NCBI GenBank assembly: GCA_000471045.1
Contig: KI301992.1
Coordinates: 295,701 to 359,700, forward strand
Origin: an actinobacterium LLX17
Lineage (GTDB): Bacteria; Actinomycetota; Actinomycetes; Propionibacteriales; Nocardioidaceae
Direction of reading: 5' to 3'
DNA: 64,000 bases
Shown in pieces: positions 16,396 to 25,502 of the stretch. The notes under the pieces are model-generated. The model had not been told where the DNA came from and did not search any database. It worked only from the letters and a program-made list of their open reading frames with translations. The position numbers and the translations under genes were made by a program. Position 1 is the first letter of the stretch. Each line of letters begins with the position of its first letter.

Positions 16396-16995
16396 TCAGC
16401 GCGCCACGACCGCGAGAGCTGCACTGAGCCCTGCGGCAGCCACCTGACCCGCCGACTGCGTGTCGGTCACCACGCCGATCGCGTCCTCGCCGGCCGACCT
16501 GCCCTCGGCCGTCGGCAACGAGACCACAATCGCGCCGGCGGCCACCACCTGGGGGCCCTCCTGGCCCTGCGGGTCGACGGCCACCACGTCGACGCGGTCG
16601 CCCACCCGCAGCATCCCCAGCGCCCCGGTGTCCGTGAGGCGCACCGGCACCAGGGCGGGGTCGTCGACCGCGTAGCCGCCGAGGTCACGAGGGTCGAGCA
16701 CGCGGCGGTCGGTCAGCACCTCACCGGCCCGCGCGGGACCGACCAGCGTGCGTCCCGCGACGTCCTGGGTCTCGGTGGCCGCACCGTCCGGCAGCGCCTC
16801 GACGGGCAGGGACGCCACGCGCAGGTCCGCCGCCGTGAGGACGGTGCCGGCCGGGAGGTCGCGGTCCACCACGACCGCCGATCCGGTCTCGCCGTCGGCG
16901 CGCACGGCCGCCAGGACGAGCAGCACGGCCACTCCGGCGCAGACGGCGGCGAGGAGACGGCGGTGGGCGAAGACGAGCTGGTCGAGGCGCTCCAT
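16396..16995 (-). CDS. SAF-domain protein (CpaB/FlgA-like)
   Basis: 199 residues: one N-terminal membrane helix (LLAAVCAGVAVLLVLAAV) and an SAF domain starting AVVVDRDLPAGTVLTAADLRV with the GEVLTDRRVLDP loop, then GDRVDVVAVDPQG. Same architecture as RcpC/CpaB pilus proteins, but it lies away from the Tad locus, next to mscL. The usual role is unknown; a periplasmic/cell-wall carbohydrate-binding function is only a suggestion. Confidence 0.8.
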   Translation of the reverse strand: MERLDQLVFAHRRLLAAVCAGVAVLLVLAAVRADGETGSAVVVDRDLPAGTVLTAADLRVASLPVEALPDGAATETQDVAGRTLVGPARAGEVLTDRRVLDPRDLGGYAVDDPALVPVRLTDTGALGMLRVGDRVDVVAVDPQGQEGPQVVAAGAIVVSLPTAEGRSAGEDAIGVVTDTQSAGQVAAAGLSAALAVVAR

Positions 16996-17069
16996 GGCCG
17001 CGAGGCTAGGCGCGGTCAGGCAGCCGCGTCAGCCGGTCATCCACAGGTGGTGCGGACAGTGTGCCGTCT

Positions 17070-17095
17070 GCCGCCCACGGCCCGGCACCCCCGCC
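17070..17095. repeat. Third copy of the dispersed GCCGCCCACGG repeat
   Basis: Same core as the tandem pair at 4526-4602, here between the SAF gene and the 3' end of the FmdB gene. Confidence 0.7.
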
Positions 17096-17101
17096 GGTGC
17101 C

Positions 17102-17398
17102 TCAGGCAGCCGAGTCGGAGCCGGAGGACTTCGGGGTGCTGGGCTTGGACTCGGTCTTCGTCTCGCTCTTCGCGGACGACGAGCTCGACGAGTCGCTGGA
17201 GCTCGACCCTGACCCGTTCGCCGCCCGGCTGTCGTTGCGGTAGAAGCCCGAGCCCTTGAACACGACGCCGACGGCGTTGAACACCTTGCGCAGGCGGCCC
17301 TGGCAGGCCGGGCACTCGGTCAAGGCGTCGTCGGTGAAGCTCTGCTGCACCTCGAGGCCCTCGCCGCAGGCGGTGCACTGGTACTGATAGGTCGGCAC
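17102..17398 (-). CDS. FmdB-family zinc-ribbon protein
   Basis: 98 residues. Begins MPTYQYQCTAC; zinc ribbon Cys8/Cys11 and Cys29/Cys32, then FNAVGVVFKGSGFYRND and a Ser-rich low-complexity tail. I chose GTG 17398 because GGAG lies five bases before it and the family starts MPTYQY; the GTG two codons upstream overlaps the ribosome site. FmdB proteins are small putative regulators first noted near formamidase genes. Confidence 0.9.
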   Translation of the reverse strand: MPTYQYQCTACGEGLEVQQSFTDDALTECPACQGRLRKVFNAVGVVFKGSGFYRNDSRAANGSGSSSSDSSSSSSAKSETKTESKPSTPKSSGSDSAA

Positions 17399-17536
17399 GT
17401 TCACTCCAACTCGTCACGTCTGGTGTGCCGAGGATACAGTTGGCTGCACTGTGAACGAGCCTCCGCCTGCCCGTCCTGTCCAACCCGTCCGGTTCGCACC
17501 TCCTGCTGAACCTCCGGCGTCGTCCGGAGTCGGCTC

Positions 17537-18910
17537 ATGACCGAGCTGCTGCTCCTGCTGTTCGCCGTGCTGCTGGCCCTCGCCTGCGGCGTGTTCGTCG
17601 CCGCCGAGTTCTCCTTCGTCACCGTCGACCGCGCGACGGTCGACCGGGCTGCGGCCGAGAACAAGCCCGGGGCGGTCGGCACCCAGAAGGCGCTCCGCAC
17701 CCTCTCGACCCAGCTCAGCGGTGCCCAGCTGGGCATCACGATCACCAACCTCGCGATCGGCTACCTCTCGGAGCCGGCCGTCGGTGCGCTGCTGCGCCCG
17801 GTGCTGGAGGACCTCGGCCTGTCCGGGCGTGGTCTCGGTGCCGCCTCGTACCTGGTGGCGCTGACCCTCAGCACCATCGTCACGATGCTGATCGGTGAGC
17901 TGATCCCCAAGAACGTGGCCCTGGCGCTGCCCATGACGACCGCCCGCTTCACCCAGCTGCCGCAGCGCTGGTTCACCACGGCCATGGCCTGGCCCATCCG
18001 CTGGCTCAACGGCACCGCCAACGCGATCCTGCACTCGTGGGGTGTCGAGCCTCAGGAGGAGCTGCGCTCGGCCCGTTCGCCGCTCGAGCTGCGCTCGCTG
18101 GTGCTGCGCTCGGCGCAGGAGGGCTCGATCGACGACGAGACCGCGCGCCTGGTGGCCCGCAGCATCACCTTCGGCGACCGCACGGCCGCCGACGTCCGCA
18201 CCCCGCGCGTGCGAGTCACGTTCCTCGAGGGCCGCGAGACCGCCACCTCCGTCATCGAGGCTGCGCGCAAGACCGGTCACTCCCGGTTCCCGGTCATCGG
18301 CCGCACACCCGACGACATCCTCGGCGTCGTGCACGTGAAGCACGCGGTCAGCGTCCCGCTGGAGCGCCGGCGCAGCACGCGCATCGAGGACATCGCGGCC
18401 CCGGCCGCCACCGTGCCCGACAGCCTCGAGCTCGACCCGTTGCTGGCGCTGCTGCGTGAGCAGGGCATGCAGATGGCGATCGTCGTCGACGAGTACGGCG
18501 GCACCGACGGCGTCGTCACGCTGGAGGACCTGGTCGAGGAGATCGTCGGCGACATCGCCGACGAGCACGACCGGGTCGCGTCCACCTCGCGCCACCGCAC
18601 CGACGGCACGTGGTCACTGTCGGGCCTGCTGCGCCCCGACGAGGTCTTCGAGGAGACAGGTGTCGCGCTGCCGGAGGGAGACGACTACGAGACGATCGCC
18701 GGTCTCGTGCTGCAGGAGCTGGGCCGTCTGGCGCAGCGCGGTGACCAGATCACCCTGTTCGTCGACCCCACGCCCGAGGACGACGACGACGAGCCGGACC
18801 CGCTGCGGGTCGAGCTCACCGTCGAGCGGGTCGACGGCCGACGCATCGACCGCCTGACCCTGACGGTCTCGCCGATCACCTCCGACGAGAACGAGGAGGC
18901 GAGCCGATGA
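17537..18910 (+). CDS. CorC/HlyC-type membrane transporter (CNNM/DUF21-CBS), copy 1
   Basis: 457 residues: DUF21 transmembrane domain (about 1-190, with GAQLGITITNLAIGYLSEP and GELIPKNVALA), two CBS motifs (VIEAARKTGHSRFPVIG; LREQGMQMAIVVDEYGG...VTLEDLVEEIVG), and a C-terminal CorC_HlyC domain. Proteins of this group (CorB/CNNM) export or sense Mg2+/Co2+; the label hemolysin is historical. Followed by an overlapping paralogue. Confidence 0.93.
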   Translation: MTELLLLLFAVLLALACGVFVAAEFSFVTVDRATVDRAAAENKPGAVGTQKALRTLSTQLSGAQLGITITNLAIGYLSEPAVGALLRPVLEDLGLSGRGLGAASYLVALTLSTIVTMLIGELIPKNVALALPMTTARFTQLPQRWFTTAMAWPIRWLNGTANAILHSWGVEPQEELRSARSPLELRSLVLRSAQEGSIDDETARLVARSITFGDRTAADVRTPRVRVTFLEGRETATSVIEAARKTGHSRFPVIGRTPDDILGVVHVKHAVSVPLERRRSTRIEDIAAPAATVPDSLELDPLLALLREQGMQMAIVVDEYGGTDGVVTLEDLVEEIVGDIADEHDRVASTSRHRTDGTWSLSGLLRPDEVFEETGVALPEGDDYETIAGLVLQELGRLAQRGDQITLFVDPTPEDDDDEPDPLRVELTVERVDGRRIDRLTLTVSPITSDENEEASR

Positions 18911-19947
18911 GCTGGTACGTCGGCATCCTCGTCACCCTCGTCCTGCTGGGCCTCAACGCCCTGTTCGTGGCCGCCGAGTTCGCGTTGATCTCGGCACGGC
19001 GCACGCAGCTCGAGCCGGCCGCCGCGCAGGGCTCGCGAGCCGCCAAGCTCGCCCTCAAGGCGATGAGCAACGTCTCGATGATGATGGCGGCCGCGCAGCT
19101 CGGCATCACCATCTGCTCGCTGCTGCTCGGCGCGGTCAGCGAGCCGGCCATCGCGCACGCCATGGAGCCGGCCTTCGAGGCGGTGGGTGTGCCCGAGAAC
19201 CTCGTGCACCCCATCTCGTTCGCCATCGCGCTCTCGCTGGTCGTCTACGCCCACGTGGTGATCGGCGAGATGGTGCCCAAGAACCTGGCCCTCGCCGCGC
19301 CCGACAAGGCCGCGCTCTGGCTGGGTCCGTTCATGCTCGCGGTCGTCGCAGTCCTCAAGCCCTTGGTCATCGTCCTCAACGGCATCGCCAACATCGCCCT
19401 GCGGGCCATGCGGATCGAGCCCAAGGACGAGGTCGCCTCCACGTACACCCATGACGAGGTCGCGGGCCTGGTCGAGGAGTCGCGCCGTGAGGGTCTGCTC
19501 GACGACGCCGAGTACGGCCTGGTCCAGGGCGCCCTGGAGTTCCACGACGGCACGATCGAGCAGGTCCTGCTGCCGGTCGACGTCCTCGTCACCATCACGG
19601 CCGACGCGACCGCCGCCGACGTGGAGGTTGCGTGCGCCGAGACCGGGTTCTCGCGCTTCCCGGTCGTTGACGAGCTCGGTGACCTGTCGGGCTACCTGCA
19701 CATCAAGGACGCCCTCGAGACCGACGAGAGCGCCCGCCTGAGACCCATCGCCGACAAGTGGGTGCGTCCGCTGGCCACCGTGCCGGTCGCGTCGGGGCTG
19801 TACGAGGCGTTGCGCGTCATGCAGGCCCGCGGCTCGCACATGGCGCGGGTGGCCGACGCCGACGGGCGCATCACCGGCGTCGTGATGCTCGAGGACGTGC
19901 TGGAGGAGCTGGTCGGCGAGATCCGCGACGCCGAACGTGCGGGCTGA
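18907..19947 (+). CDS. CorC/HlyC-type membrane transporter (CNNM/DUF21-CBS), copy 2
   Basis: 346 residues, ATGA overlap with copy 1. DUF21 domain with AAQLGITICSLLLGAVSEP and GEMVPKNLALA, then a CBS pair (VACAETGFSRFPVVDELG; GRITGVVMLEDVLEELVG). Unlike copy 1 it ends right after the CBS domain and has no CorC_HlyC tail. The pair arrangement, one long and one short, is common in actinobacteria and suggests a heteromeric cation transporter. Confidence 0.92.
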   Translation: MSWYVGILVTLVLLGLNALFVAAEFALISARRTQLEPAAAQGSRAAKLALKAMSNVSMMMAAAQLGITICSLLLGAVSEPAIAHAMEPAFEAVGVPENLVHPISFAIALSLVVYAHVVIGEMVPKNLALAAPDKAALWLGPFMLAVVAVLKPLVIVLNGIANIALRAMRIEPKDEVASTYTHDEVAGLVEESRREGLLDDAEYGLVQGALEFHDGTIEQVLLPVDVLVTITADATAADVEVACAETGFSRFPVVDELGDLSGYLHIKDALETDESARLRPIADKWVRPLATVPVASGLYEALRVMQARGSHMARVADADGRITGVVMLEDVLEELVGEIRDAERAG

Positions 19948-19966
19948 GCGAGTCAGCCGCCCTCGT

Positions 19967-20548
19967 TCACGCTGAGTGGGGCCGGAACAGTCCGGACTCG
20001 GTCAGCACCAGGTCGACCGGTTGGTCGTGCGGCTCGTGCGGCACCTCGGGCAGCAGCTCGGCGGCGAACACGATCGCGCACCGCAGGGCCGTGACCCCGG
20101 CCAGTGCGCGGTCGTAGTACGCCGCGCCGCGACCCAGTCTGCGGCCGGCGTGGTCGACCGCGAGAGCCGGCACCAGCACGAGGTCGACGTCGTCGAGCGC
20201 CTGTGGACCGAGCGACGGCCCGTCCGGCTCGGGGACGCCGAGTGGCCCCTGCCGCAGCGGAGCGGCCGCGTCCAGTGCCACCCAGTCGAGGGTGCCGTCG
20301 GGCAGGGCCCGGGGCACCACCACCTCGGCGCCGTTCTCGGCCAGCGCGGCCAGCAGTGGACCGGTTCCCGGCTCGGTGGGCATCGACACGTAGGCCGCCA
20401 CTCGCCGCGCCCGGGCCAGGGAGGGTTCGGACGTGGCGTGCCAGGCCAGCGACTCGGCGACCGCCTGGCGATCGGCCGGCCCGCGGTCGCGGCGCGCAGC
20501 CAGGAGGCGCCGTCGCAGGCGGTCCTTCTCAGCGCGGGCGCCACTCAC
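19967..20548 (-). CDS. 5-formyltetrahydrofolate cyclo-ligase
   Basis: 193 residues. Family features: N-terminal basic KDRLRRRLLAARR (ATP/phosphate), VVVPRAL, GVPEPDG with the conserved Glu-Pro, and the C-terminal nucleotide/Mg site LVLVPALAVDHAGRRLGRGAAYYDR. Converts 5-formyl-THF to 5,10-methenyl-THF with ATP. Starts at GTG 20548 and is divergent from the UGPase gene, as in the equivalent mycobacterial region. Confidence 0.93.
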   Translation of the reverse strand: MSGARAEKDRLRRRLLAARRDRGPADRQAVAESLAWHATSEPSLARARRVAAYVSMPTEPGTGPLLAALAENGAEVVVPRALPDGTLDWVALDAAAPLRQGPLGVPEPDGPSLGPQALDDVDLVLVPALAVDHAGRRLGRGAAYYDRALAGVTALRCAIVFAAELLPEVPHEPHDQPVDLVLTESGLFRPHSA

Positions 20549-20571
20549 GCCCCGACGCTATCGTGTGGCGG

Positions 20572-21954
20572 GTGACAGGACTTGCGGAAGCGCAGCGCCG
20601 GATGGTGGAGGCGGGTGTCCCGCAGCGAGCGATCGATGTGTTCACCGACTTCTACGGTCAGCTCGAGGGGGGCGCCACCGGGATGATCCCGGAGTCGGAG
20701 GTCGAGCCGCTCACGGGCGTCGAACGGGCCGCGACCCTGGACGTCGACGAGGCTGCGTGCCGGGCGGCGGCCGAGTCGACCGTCGTCATCAAGCTCAACG
20801 GTGGTCTCGGCACCTCGATGGGCATGGATCGAGCCAAGTCGCTCCTGCCCGTGCGGCCGGACCTGACCTTCCTCGACGTCATCGCGCGGCAGGTGCAGCA
20901 TGTGCGCCGCGAGCTCGACGTGCGGCTGCCGCTGGTCTTCATGAACAGCTTCCGCACCCACGACGACACCCTCGACGCGCTGGCGGCCTATGACGACCTG
21001 GCGGTGCCGGGCCTGCCGTTGGACTTCGTGCAGAACCTCGAGCCCAAGCTGCGAGCCGACGACCTCTCGCCGGTCGACTGGCCGGCGGACCCGTCGCTGG
21101 AGTGGTGCCCGCCGGGTCACGGCGATCTCTACACGGCCCTGCAGACCTCGGGGATGCTCGACGCGCTGCTCGACGCCGGTTTCCACTACGCGACGGTCTC
21201 GAACTCCGACAACCTCGGTGCCGTGCCGGACCCGGAGATGATGGCGTGGTTCGCGGAGTCCGGGGCTCCGTACGCGGCCGAGGTCTGCCGGCGCACACCG
21301 GCCGACATCAAGGGCGGTCACCTGGTCGTTCGCAAGAATGATGGCCGCCTCGTCCTGCGCGAGACCTCGCAGACCCCGTCCGAGGACGCCGAGGCCGCAG
21401 CCGATCTCTCGCGGCACCGCTACTTCCACACCAACAACCTGTGGTTCGACCTCCGCGTGCTGCACAAGACCCTGGAGGAGCGCCACGGAATCCTGGGACT
21501 GCCGCTCATTCGCAATCACAAGACCGTCGACCCGCGCGACCCGTCGTCGCCGGAGGTCGTGCAGATCGAGTCGGCCATGGGGGCGGCGATCGAGGTGTTC
21601 GACGGCGCCACCGCGATCGAGGTCGACCGCTCGCGCTTCCTGCCGGTCAAGACCACGAACGACCTGCTCCTGCTGCGTTCCGACGTGTACGGCGTCGGCG
21701 ACGACTACCAGGTCAGGGCCACCGTCGAGCCGCCGCTGGTGGACCTCGACTCCCGCTTCTTCAAGGGCATCGACGACTTCGACGCCCGCCTCCCGCACGT
21801 GCCCTCGCTGGCCGGCGCCACCTCCTTCACGGTGCGCGGCGACTGGCGCTTCGGTGAGGGTGTCGTCGTCACCGGCGACGTCGTCCTGGAGGAACAGCCC
21901 GACGACGCGCCCCCATCGGCCACCCGGGTCGTGGAGGGTACGCGACTAGGCTGA
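20572..21954 (+). CDS. UTP-glucose-1-phosphate uridylyltransferase (UDPGP family)
   Basis: 460 residues. It has the eukaryote-like UDPGP signature KLNGGLGTSMGMDRAKSL and later ATVSNSDNLGAVPD, FHTNNLWFDL and FLPVKTTNDLLLLRSD. It makes UDP-glucose for glycan and glycolipid synthesis. GTG 20572 is preferred; GTG 20563 is also in frame. First gene of the conserved cluster with the MoeA-like, RimJ and membrane-protein genes; five bases separate it from the next start. Note it is not the NTP_transferase-type GalU found at this locus in mycobacteria. Confidence 0.93.
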   Translation: MTGLAEAQRRMVEAGVPQRAIDVFTDFYGQLEGGATGMIPESEVEPLTGVERAATLDVDEAACRAAAESTVVIKLNGGLGTSMGMDRAKSLLPVRPDLTFLDVIARQVQHVRRELDVRLPLVFMNSFRTHDDTLDALAAYDDLAVPGLPLDFVQNLEPKLRADDLSPVDWPADPSLEWCPPGHGDLYTALQTSGMLDALLDAGFHYATVSNSDNLGAVPDPEMMAWFAESGAPYAAEVCRRTPADIKGGHLVVRKNDGRLVLRETSQTPSEDAEAAADLSRHRYFHTNNLWFDLRVLHKTLEERHGILGLPLIRNHKTVDPRDPSSPEVVQIESAMGAAIEVFDGATAIEVDRSRFLPVKTTNDLLLLRSDVYGVGDDYQVRATVEPPLVDLDSRFFKGIDDFDARLPHVPSLAGATSFTVRGDWRFGEGVVVTGDVVLEEQPDDAPPSATRVVEGTRLG

Positions 21955-21959
21955 CCCCC

Positions 21960-23549
21960 ATGGTCTCTGGAGAGCACGGCACGTCGAGTGAGCAGGATCA
22001 CCTGCCCGGCGTCGATCCCGAGACCCGCGACGCGGCCGAGGGCGGGTCCGGCGAAGAGTCCGCCGCCGCCCCCGAGACCGATGCGGGAGACGCTGTGACG
22101 GCCGGTGCGGACGACGCCCAGAGCGCGACGGCGGAGGCTGGTGATGATCGGTCGAAGCCCGAGTCCGAGTCCGAGTTCGGCGGCGCCACCCCGGACCACG
22201 AGTCGTCGTCGGCCTCCACCGACGACCAGCCTGCGGGCGAGAAGCCTGTGGACGCGAAGCCGGCGAACGAGGAGCCGGCGAAGCCGCGGCGCAAGACGCG
22301 TCAGCGGGCCGGCAGCATCCCCGATGGCGTGCTGACGGTGGAGGACCACCTGGAGAAGATCCTCGTCGGCACCGGGCCACTGGAGGCGTACGACCAGCCG
22401 CTCGTGGAGTCGTTGGGCCTGCCCCTGCACGGTGACTTCGTCAGCCCCATCGACCTGCCGCGCTTCGACCAGTCGACGGTCGACGGGTACGCCATCCGTG
22501 CGGCCGACGCCGTCGACGCGACCCGCGACATCCCGGTCGTGCTGCCCGTGGCCGGTGACGTGCGCGCCGGCGGCGCCCGCCCGTTCGCCATCAGCGCCGG
22601 CACGGCGGCTCGCATCACGGCCGGTGCCCCGGTGCCGCGTGGTGCCGACTGCATCGTGCCGTTGCATCACACCGATCGCGGGTCGTCCCGCGTCGGTGTG
22701 CGCGTGGCCCCGCGGCCCGGACAGGGGGTGCGCCGCACGGGCTCGGAGGTCTCCGCCGGTTCCACCGTGCTGCCGGCCGGTTCGGTCCTGGGTGCTCGCG
22801 AGATCGGGCTGCTGGCCTCGCTCGGCTCCTCGCGGGTGCAGGCGCGTCCACGTCCGCGCGTCGTGATCTTCTCGATGGGTTCGGAGCTGCGTGAGCCGGG
22901 TGCCCACCTGGCACACGACTCGACGTACGACGGCAACAGCTACATGCTGGCCGCTGCCGTGCGCAGTGCCGGCGCCATCGCCTACCGCGTGGGCGCCGTG
23001 GGCGACGACCCCAAGGCGTTCCGCCGGGTGCTGAGCGACCAGCTGGTGCGAGCCGACCTGGTCATCACCACCGGCGGCATCAGCGACGGTGCCCGTGACG
23101 TGGTGCGCCAGACGCTGCGAGCGCTGGGCACCGTGGAGTTCAACGACGTCGCGATCTACCCGGGCCGCACGCAGGGCTTCGGTCGGGTCTTCGACGAGCG
23201 CACGCCCATCATCACGCTTCCCGGCAATCCGGTCTCGGCCTACGTGGGCCTCGAGGTGTTCGTGCTGCCGGCCCTGCGCCGCATGATGGGCCGCACGCCC
23301 TTCCGTCGGCCGATGGTGCACGCGGTGCTGGCTGCTGACGTGTCGTCGCCCTCGGGCCGGCGCCAGTACGTGCCGGGCATCTTCGAGGTGACGCACCGCG
23401 GCGCCAAGGTCACGCCGTTGCCGGACCCAGACGCCCTGGAGCTCTCGGAGCTGGCCCGCGCGAACGCCTTCATCGTGGTGGGGGAGGACGAGACCGCCCT
23501 CAACCTGGGTGACACGGTGCGCACTCTCGTGCTCGACCGCCCGTACTGA
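21960..23549 (+). CDS. Molybdopterin molybdenumtransferase MoeA / gephyrin-like protein (Glp)
   Basis: 529 residues, about 110 longer than usual MoeA because of an acidic, Glu/Ala/Asp-rich disordered N-terminus followed by a basic patch (KPRRKTRQR). The MoeA core follows: FDQSTVDGYAIRA, GAPVPRGADCIVP, GSELREPG, TTGGISDGARDVV and ITLPGNPVSAYVG. Classical role: insertion of molybdate into molybdopterin. No moa/mob genes are in the window, and in corynebacteria the equivalent gene of this cluster is the gephyrin-like division protein Glp, which binds FtsZ. A division role is therefore a serious alternative. Confidence 0.9.
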   Translation: MVSGEHGTSSEQDHLPGVDPETRDAAEGGSGEESAAAPETDAGDAVTAGADDAQSATAEAGDDRSKPESESEFGGATPDHESSSASTDDQPAGEKPVDAKPANEEPAKPRRKTRQRAGSIPDGVLTVEDHLEKILVGTGPLEAYDQPLVESLGLPLHGDFVSPIDLPRFDQSTVDGYAIRAADAVDATRDIPVVLPVAGDVRAGGARPFAISAGTAARITAGAPVPRGADCIVPLHHTDRGSSRVGVRVAPRPGQGVRRTGSEVSAGSTVLPAGSVLGAREIGLLASLGSSRVQARPRPRVVIFSMGSELREPGAHLAHDSTYDGNSYMLAAAVRSAGAIAYRVGAVGDDPKAFRRVLSDQLVRADLVITTGGISDGARDVVRQTLRALGTVEFNDVAIYPGRTQGFGRVFDERTPIITLPGNPVSAYVGLEVFVLPALRRMMGRTPFRRPMVHAVLAADVSSPSGRRQYVPGIFEVTHRGAKVTPLPDPDALELSELARANAFIVVGEDETALNLGDTVRTLVLDRPY

Positions 23550-23555
23550 CGCGTC

Positions 23556-24155
23556 ATGGCACGTTCGTGGGCGGTGACCCTGGGTCACGGCCGCATCGGG
23601 GTGCGGCCGCTGCGCCGCCGGGATGCGCCCGTGTGGGAACGGTTGCGGGCCGACAGCCTCGCCTGGCTGCAGCCGTGGGAGGCGACCCTCCCGCGGGAGG
23701 GAGGCCGGGCCACGTCGTCGTACTGGCAGACGGCCTCGGTGCTGCTGCGCCGGGCCCGGCGAGGTGAGGGCATGCCGTTCGTCTCGACGTGGGACGGACA
23801 GATGGTCGGGCAGGTGACGGTGAACTCGATCAGCTGGGGCTCGGCCCGCTCGGCCAGCATCGGCTACTGGGTGGCGCGGAGCCACGCCGGTCGCGGCGTC
23901 ACCCCGACGGCGGTCGCGCTGGTGTGTGACCACCTGTTCGAGTCGGTCAACCTGCACCGCGTCGACATCGCCATCCGGCCCGAGAACGAGCCGAGCCTTG
24001 CCGTGGTGCGCAAGCTCGGCTTCACCGAGGTCGGCACCGCCCCGCGCTACCTCCACATCGGCGGGGAATGGGCCGACCACCAGCTGTTCCAGCTGGTCCG
24101 CGAGGACGTCGACGGTCGCGTCATCGACCGTCTCGCCTCCAATTCCGCTCGTTGA
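23556..24155 (+). CDS. rimJ: GNAT acetyltransferase, RimJ-like
   Basis: 199 residues, full GNAT domain of the RimJ/RimL type: IGYWVARSHAGRGVTPTAVALVCDHLF carries the acetyl-CoA loop (RGVTPTA), then NLHRVDIAIRPENEPSLAVVRKLGF. Such enzymes acetylate protein N-termini, e.g. of ribosomal proteins. It starts six bases after the MoeA-like gene and keeps the conserved order UGPase-MoeA-RimJ-membrane protein. Confidence 0.92.
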   Translation: MARSWAVTLGHGRIGVRPLRRRDAPVWERLRADSLAWLQPWEATLPREGGRATSSYWQTASVLLRRARRGEGMPFVSTWDGQMVGQVTVNSISWGSARSASIGYWVARSHAGRGVTPTAVALVCDHLFESVNLHRVDIAIRPENEPSLAVVRKLGFTEVGTAPRYLHIGGEWADHQLFQLVREDVDGRVIDRLASNSAR

Positions 24156-24334
24156 GGTGCAAGGGCGCTCAGCGCCCGAGCCACGAAACGCGCGGACGGG
24201 GACTTCGTGGTTCGTCGTTTCACTCCTCGCGACTCAGCCGTCGGGACACGTCGGCCTCGTCACATCAACAATTTCTGTCACGACACACGTCGAGGATGCG
24301 GGGTTCGTCGGCCGCTGCGTCATACGGTCATACC

Positions 24335-25213
24335 GTGTTCGGTGGAGCCAGTGGCGTGATTTTCGCCTTCGTCGTCGTTGTGTGGGTGGCCTATGTGGTG
24401 CCGCTCGCCCTGCGGCGCTACGACGATGCGTCAAAGACGTCGTCGCTCGGCTCGTTCTCCTCCCTCAGCCGGGTCATCTCCCGCCCGTCCTCCGAGACCA
24501 CCGAGCACGCTGACTCCTCCACCCGCGCCGCTGTCATCAAGGCCGAGGCGAAGCCGCGGGGGCCCATCGACGAGTCCGAGACCGTCTCGGAGTTCTGGGG
24601 CGCCGACGACGCCGAGGCCCGTCCGGTCAACCGTGCCGCCGCGCGCCTGGCCGCTCGCCGACGTCGCCGGGTGCTCATCACGCTGCTGACCAGCCTCGTG
24701 GTCGTCGCCGGCCTCGCCGTCGCCGGCATCGTTGCCGCCCCCTGGGTCGGCGTGCCGGTCGCGGTCATCGTCGCGTGGCTCGTCACGTGCCGCATCCAGG
24801 TGCGGGGCGAGCGCGGGCTGCGTCGTCCCTCGCGCCGCGAGGTGCAGCGTCGCGCCGCCGAGACCGCGTCTGACACCGAGGAGACCGTCGTCCTCTCGGG
24901 TCAGTTCGAGGACGTCGAGCCCGACCGCCCGCACGTCATGGCGCAGGAGCCGCTGGCTGCGGACGCCTTGGACGAGCAGCTGGTCATCGCCGTGCCGTCC
25001 ATCTCCACGACCGGTGAGGCCCTGTGGGACCCGCTGCCGGTCACCTTGCCGACCTACGTCACGAAGCCGCGCGTCGGACGCACCGTGCGCACCATCGACT
25101 TCGGTCAGGCCGGCGCGTGGACCTCGGGCCACGTCGAGGCCGACGACACCGAGCTGCCGTCGCGCCAGCAGGCTGCTGACAGCGGCGAGGCCCGCGAGGC
25201 CGTCGGCCACTGA
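24335..25213 (+). CDS. Membrane protein of the MoeA/Glp cluster (GlpR/SepX-like candidate)
   Basis: 292 residues: short N-terminus, TM1 (GVIFAFVVVVWVAYVVPLAL) followed by RRYDDA, a cytoplasmic Ser/Glu-rich linker with ESETVSEFWG, basic stretch, TM2/TM3 (LLTSLVVVAGLAVAGIVA; VGVPVAVIVAWLVTC), then a long C-terminal tail with VTLPTYVTKPRVGRTVRTIDF. The same topology occurs for the membrane partner of Glp in corynebacteria and, I believe, SepX in Streptomyces; the assignment is by position and layout. GTG 24335 or GTG 24356 may be the start. A 180-bp gap before it suggests its own promoter. Confidence 0.75.
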   Translation: MFGGASGVIFAFVVVVWVAYVVPLALRRYDDASKTSSLGSFSSLSRVISRPSSETTEHADSSTRAAVIKAEAKPRGPIDESETVSEFWGADDAEARPVNRAAARLAARRRRRVLITLLTSLVVVAGLAVAGIVAAPWVGVPVAVIVAWLVTCRIQVRGERGLRRPSRREVQRRAAETASDTEETVVLSGQFEDVEPDRPHVMAQEPLAADALDEQLVIAVPSISTTGEALWDPLPVTLPTYVTKPRVGRTVRTIDFGQAGAWTSGHVEADDTELPSRQQAADSGEAREAVGH

Positions 25214-25255
25214 CCACCGAGCCGGTGCTAGGCTCGTTCCTGCTGTTCGCAGCAT

Positions 25256-25328
25256 GGGGCATTGGCGCAGTTGGTAGCGCGCTTCGTTCGCATCGAAGAG
25301 GTCAGGAGTTCGAATCTCCTATGCTCCA
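25256..25328 (+). tRNA. tRNA-Ala (CGC)
   Basis: 73-nt cloverleaf: acceptor GGGGCAT/ATGCTCC (one G-U pair), anticodon arm CTTCG-TTCGCAT-CGAAG with anticodon CGC, T-arm CAGGAG TTCGAAT CTCCT. Discriminator A. Confidence 0.96.
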
Positions 25329-25335
25329 CCCGCAG

Positions 25336-25369
25336 GTCAGGGCCCCACGACATGTCGTGGGGCCCTGAC
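25336..25369 (+). terminator. Strong rho-independent terminator after tRNA-Ala
   Basis: A perfect 34-base palindrome (17-bp arms beginning GTCAGGGCCCCACGACA) is followed by TTTTGTC. It ends the tRNA transcript and isolates the ribosomal-protein block. Confidence 0.9.
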
Positions 25370-25502
25370 TTTTGTCGCAACGTCGTGAGGCCCTGAGCTG
25401 CGGATCACGATGGGTGATTCGAGGAGGAGCCCGGCTCGTCTGGGTCGGCGGCGCCGGGAACTCTCTCGCGGGGGCTCCGGAACTCTCTCGCGCGCGGCGG
25501 GG

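Noticed and set aside
16396..16995. SAF-domain gene as part of the Tad pilus locus
   Set aside because: It lies 14 kb away next to mscL, and the Tad locus has its own cpaB.
24163..24210. Hairpins (GGGCGCT/AGCGCCC and CCACGAA/TTCGTGG) after rimJ as a riboswitch
   Set aside because: Short stems, no known class landmarks; at most a terminator plus leader of the membrane-protein gene.
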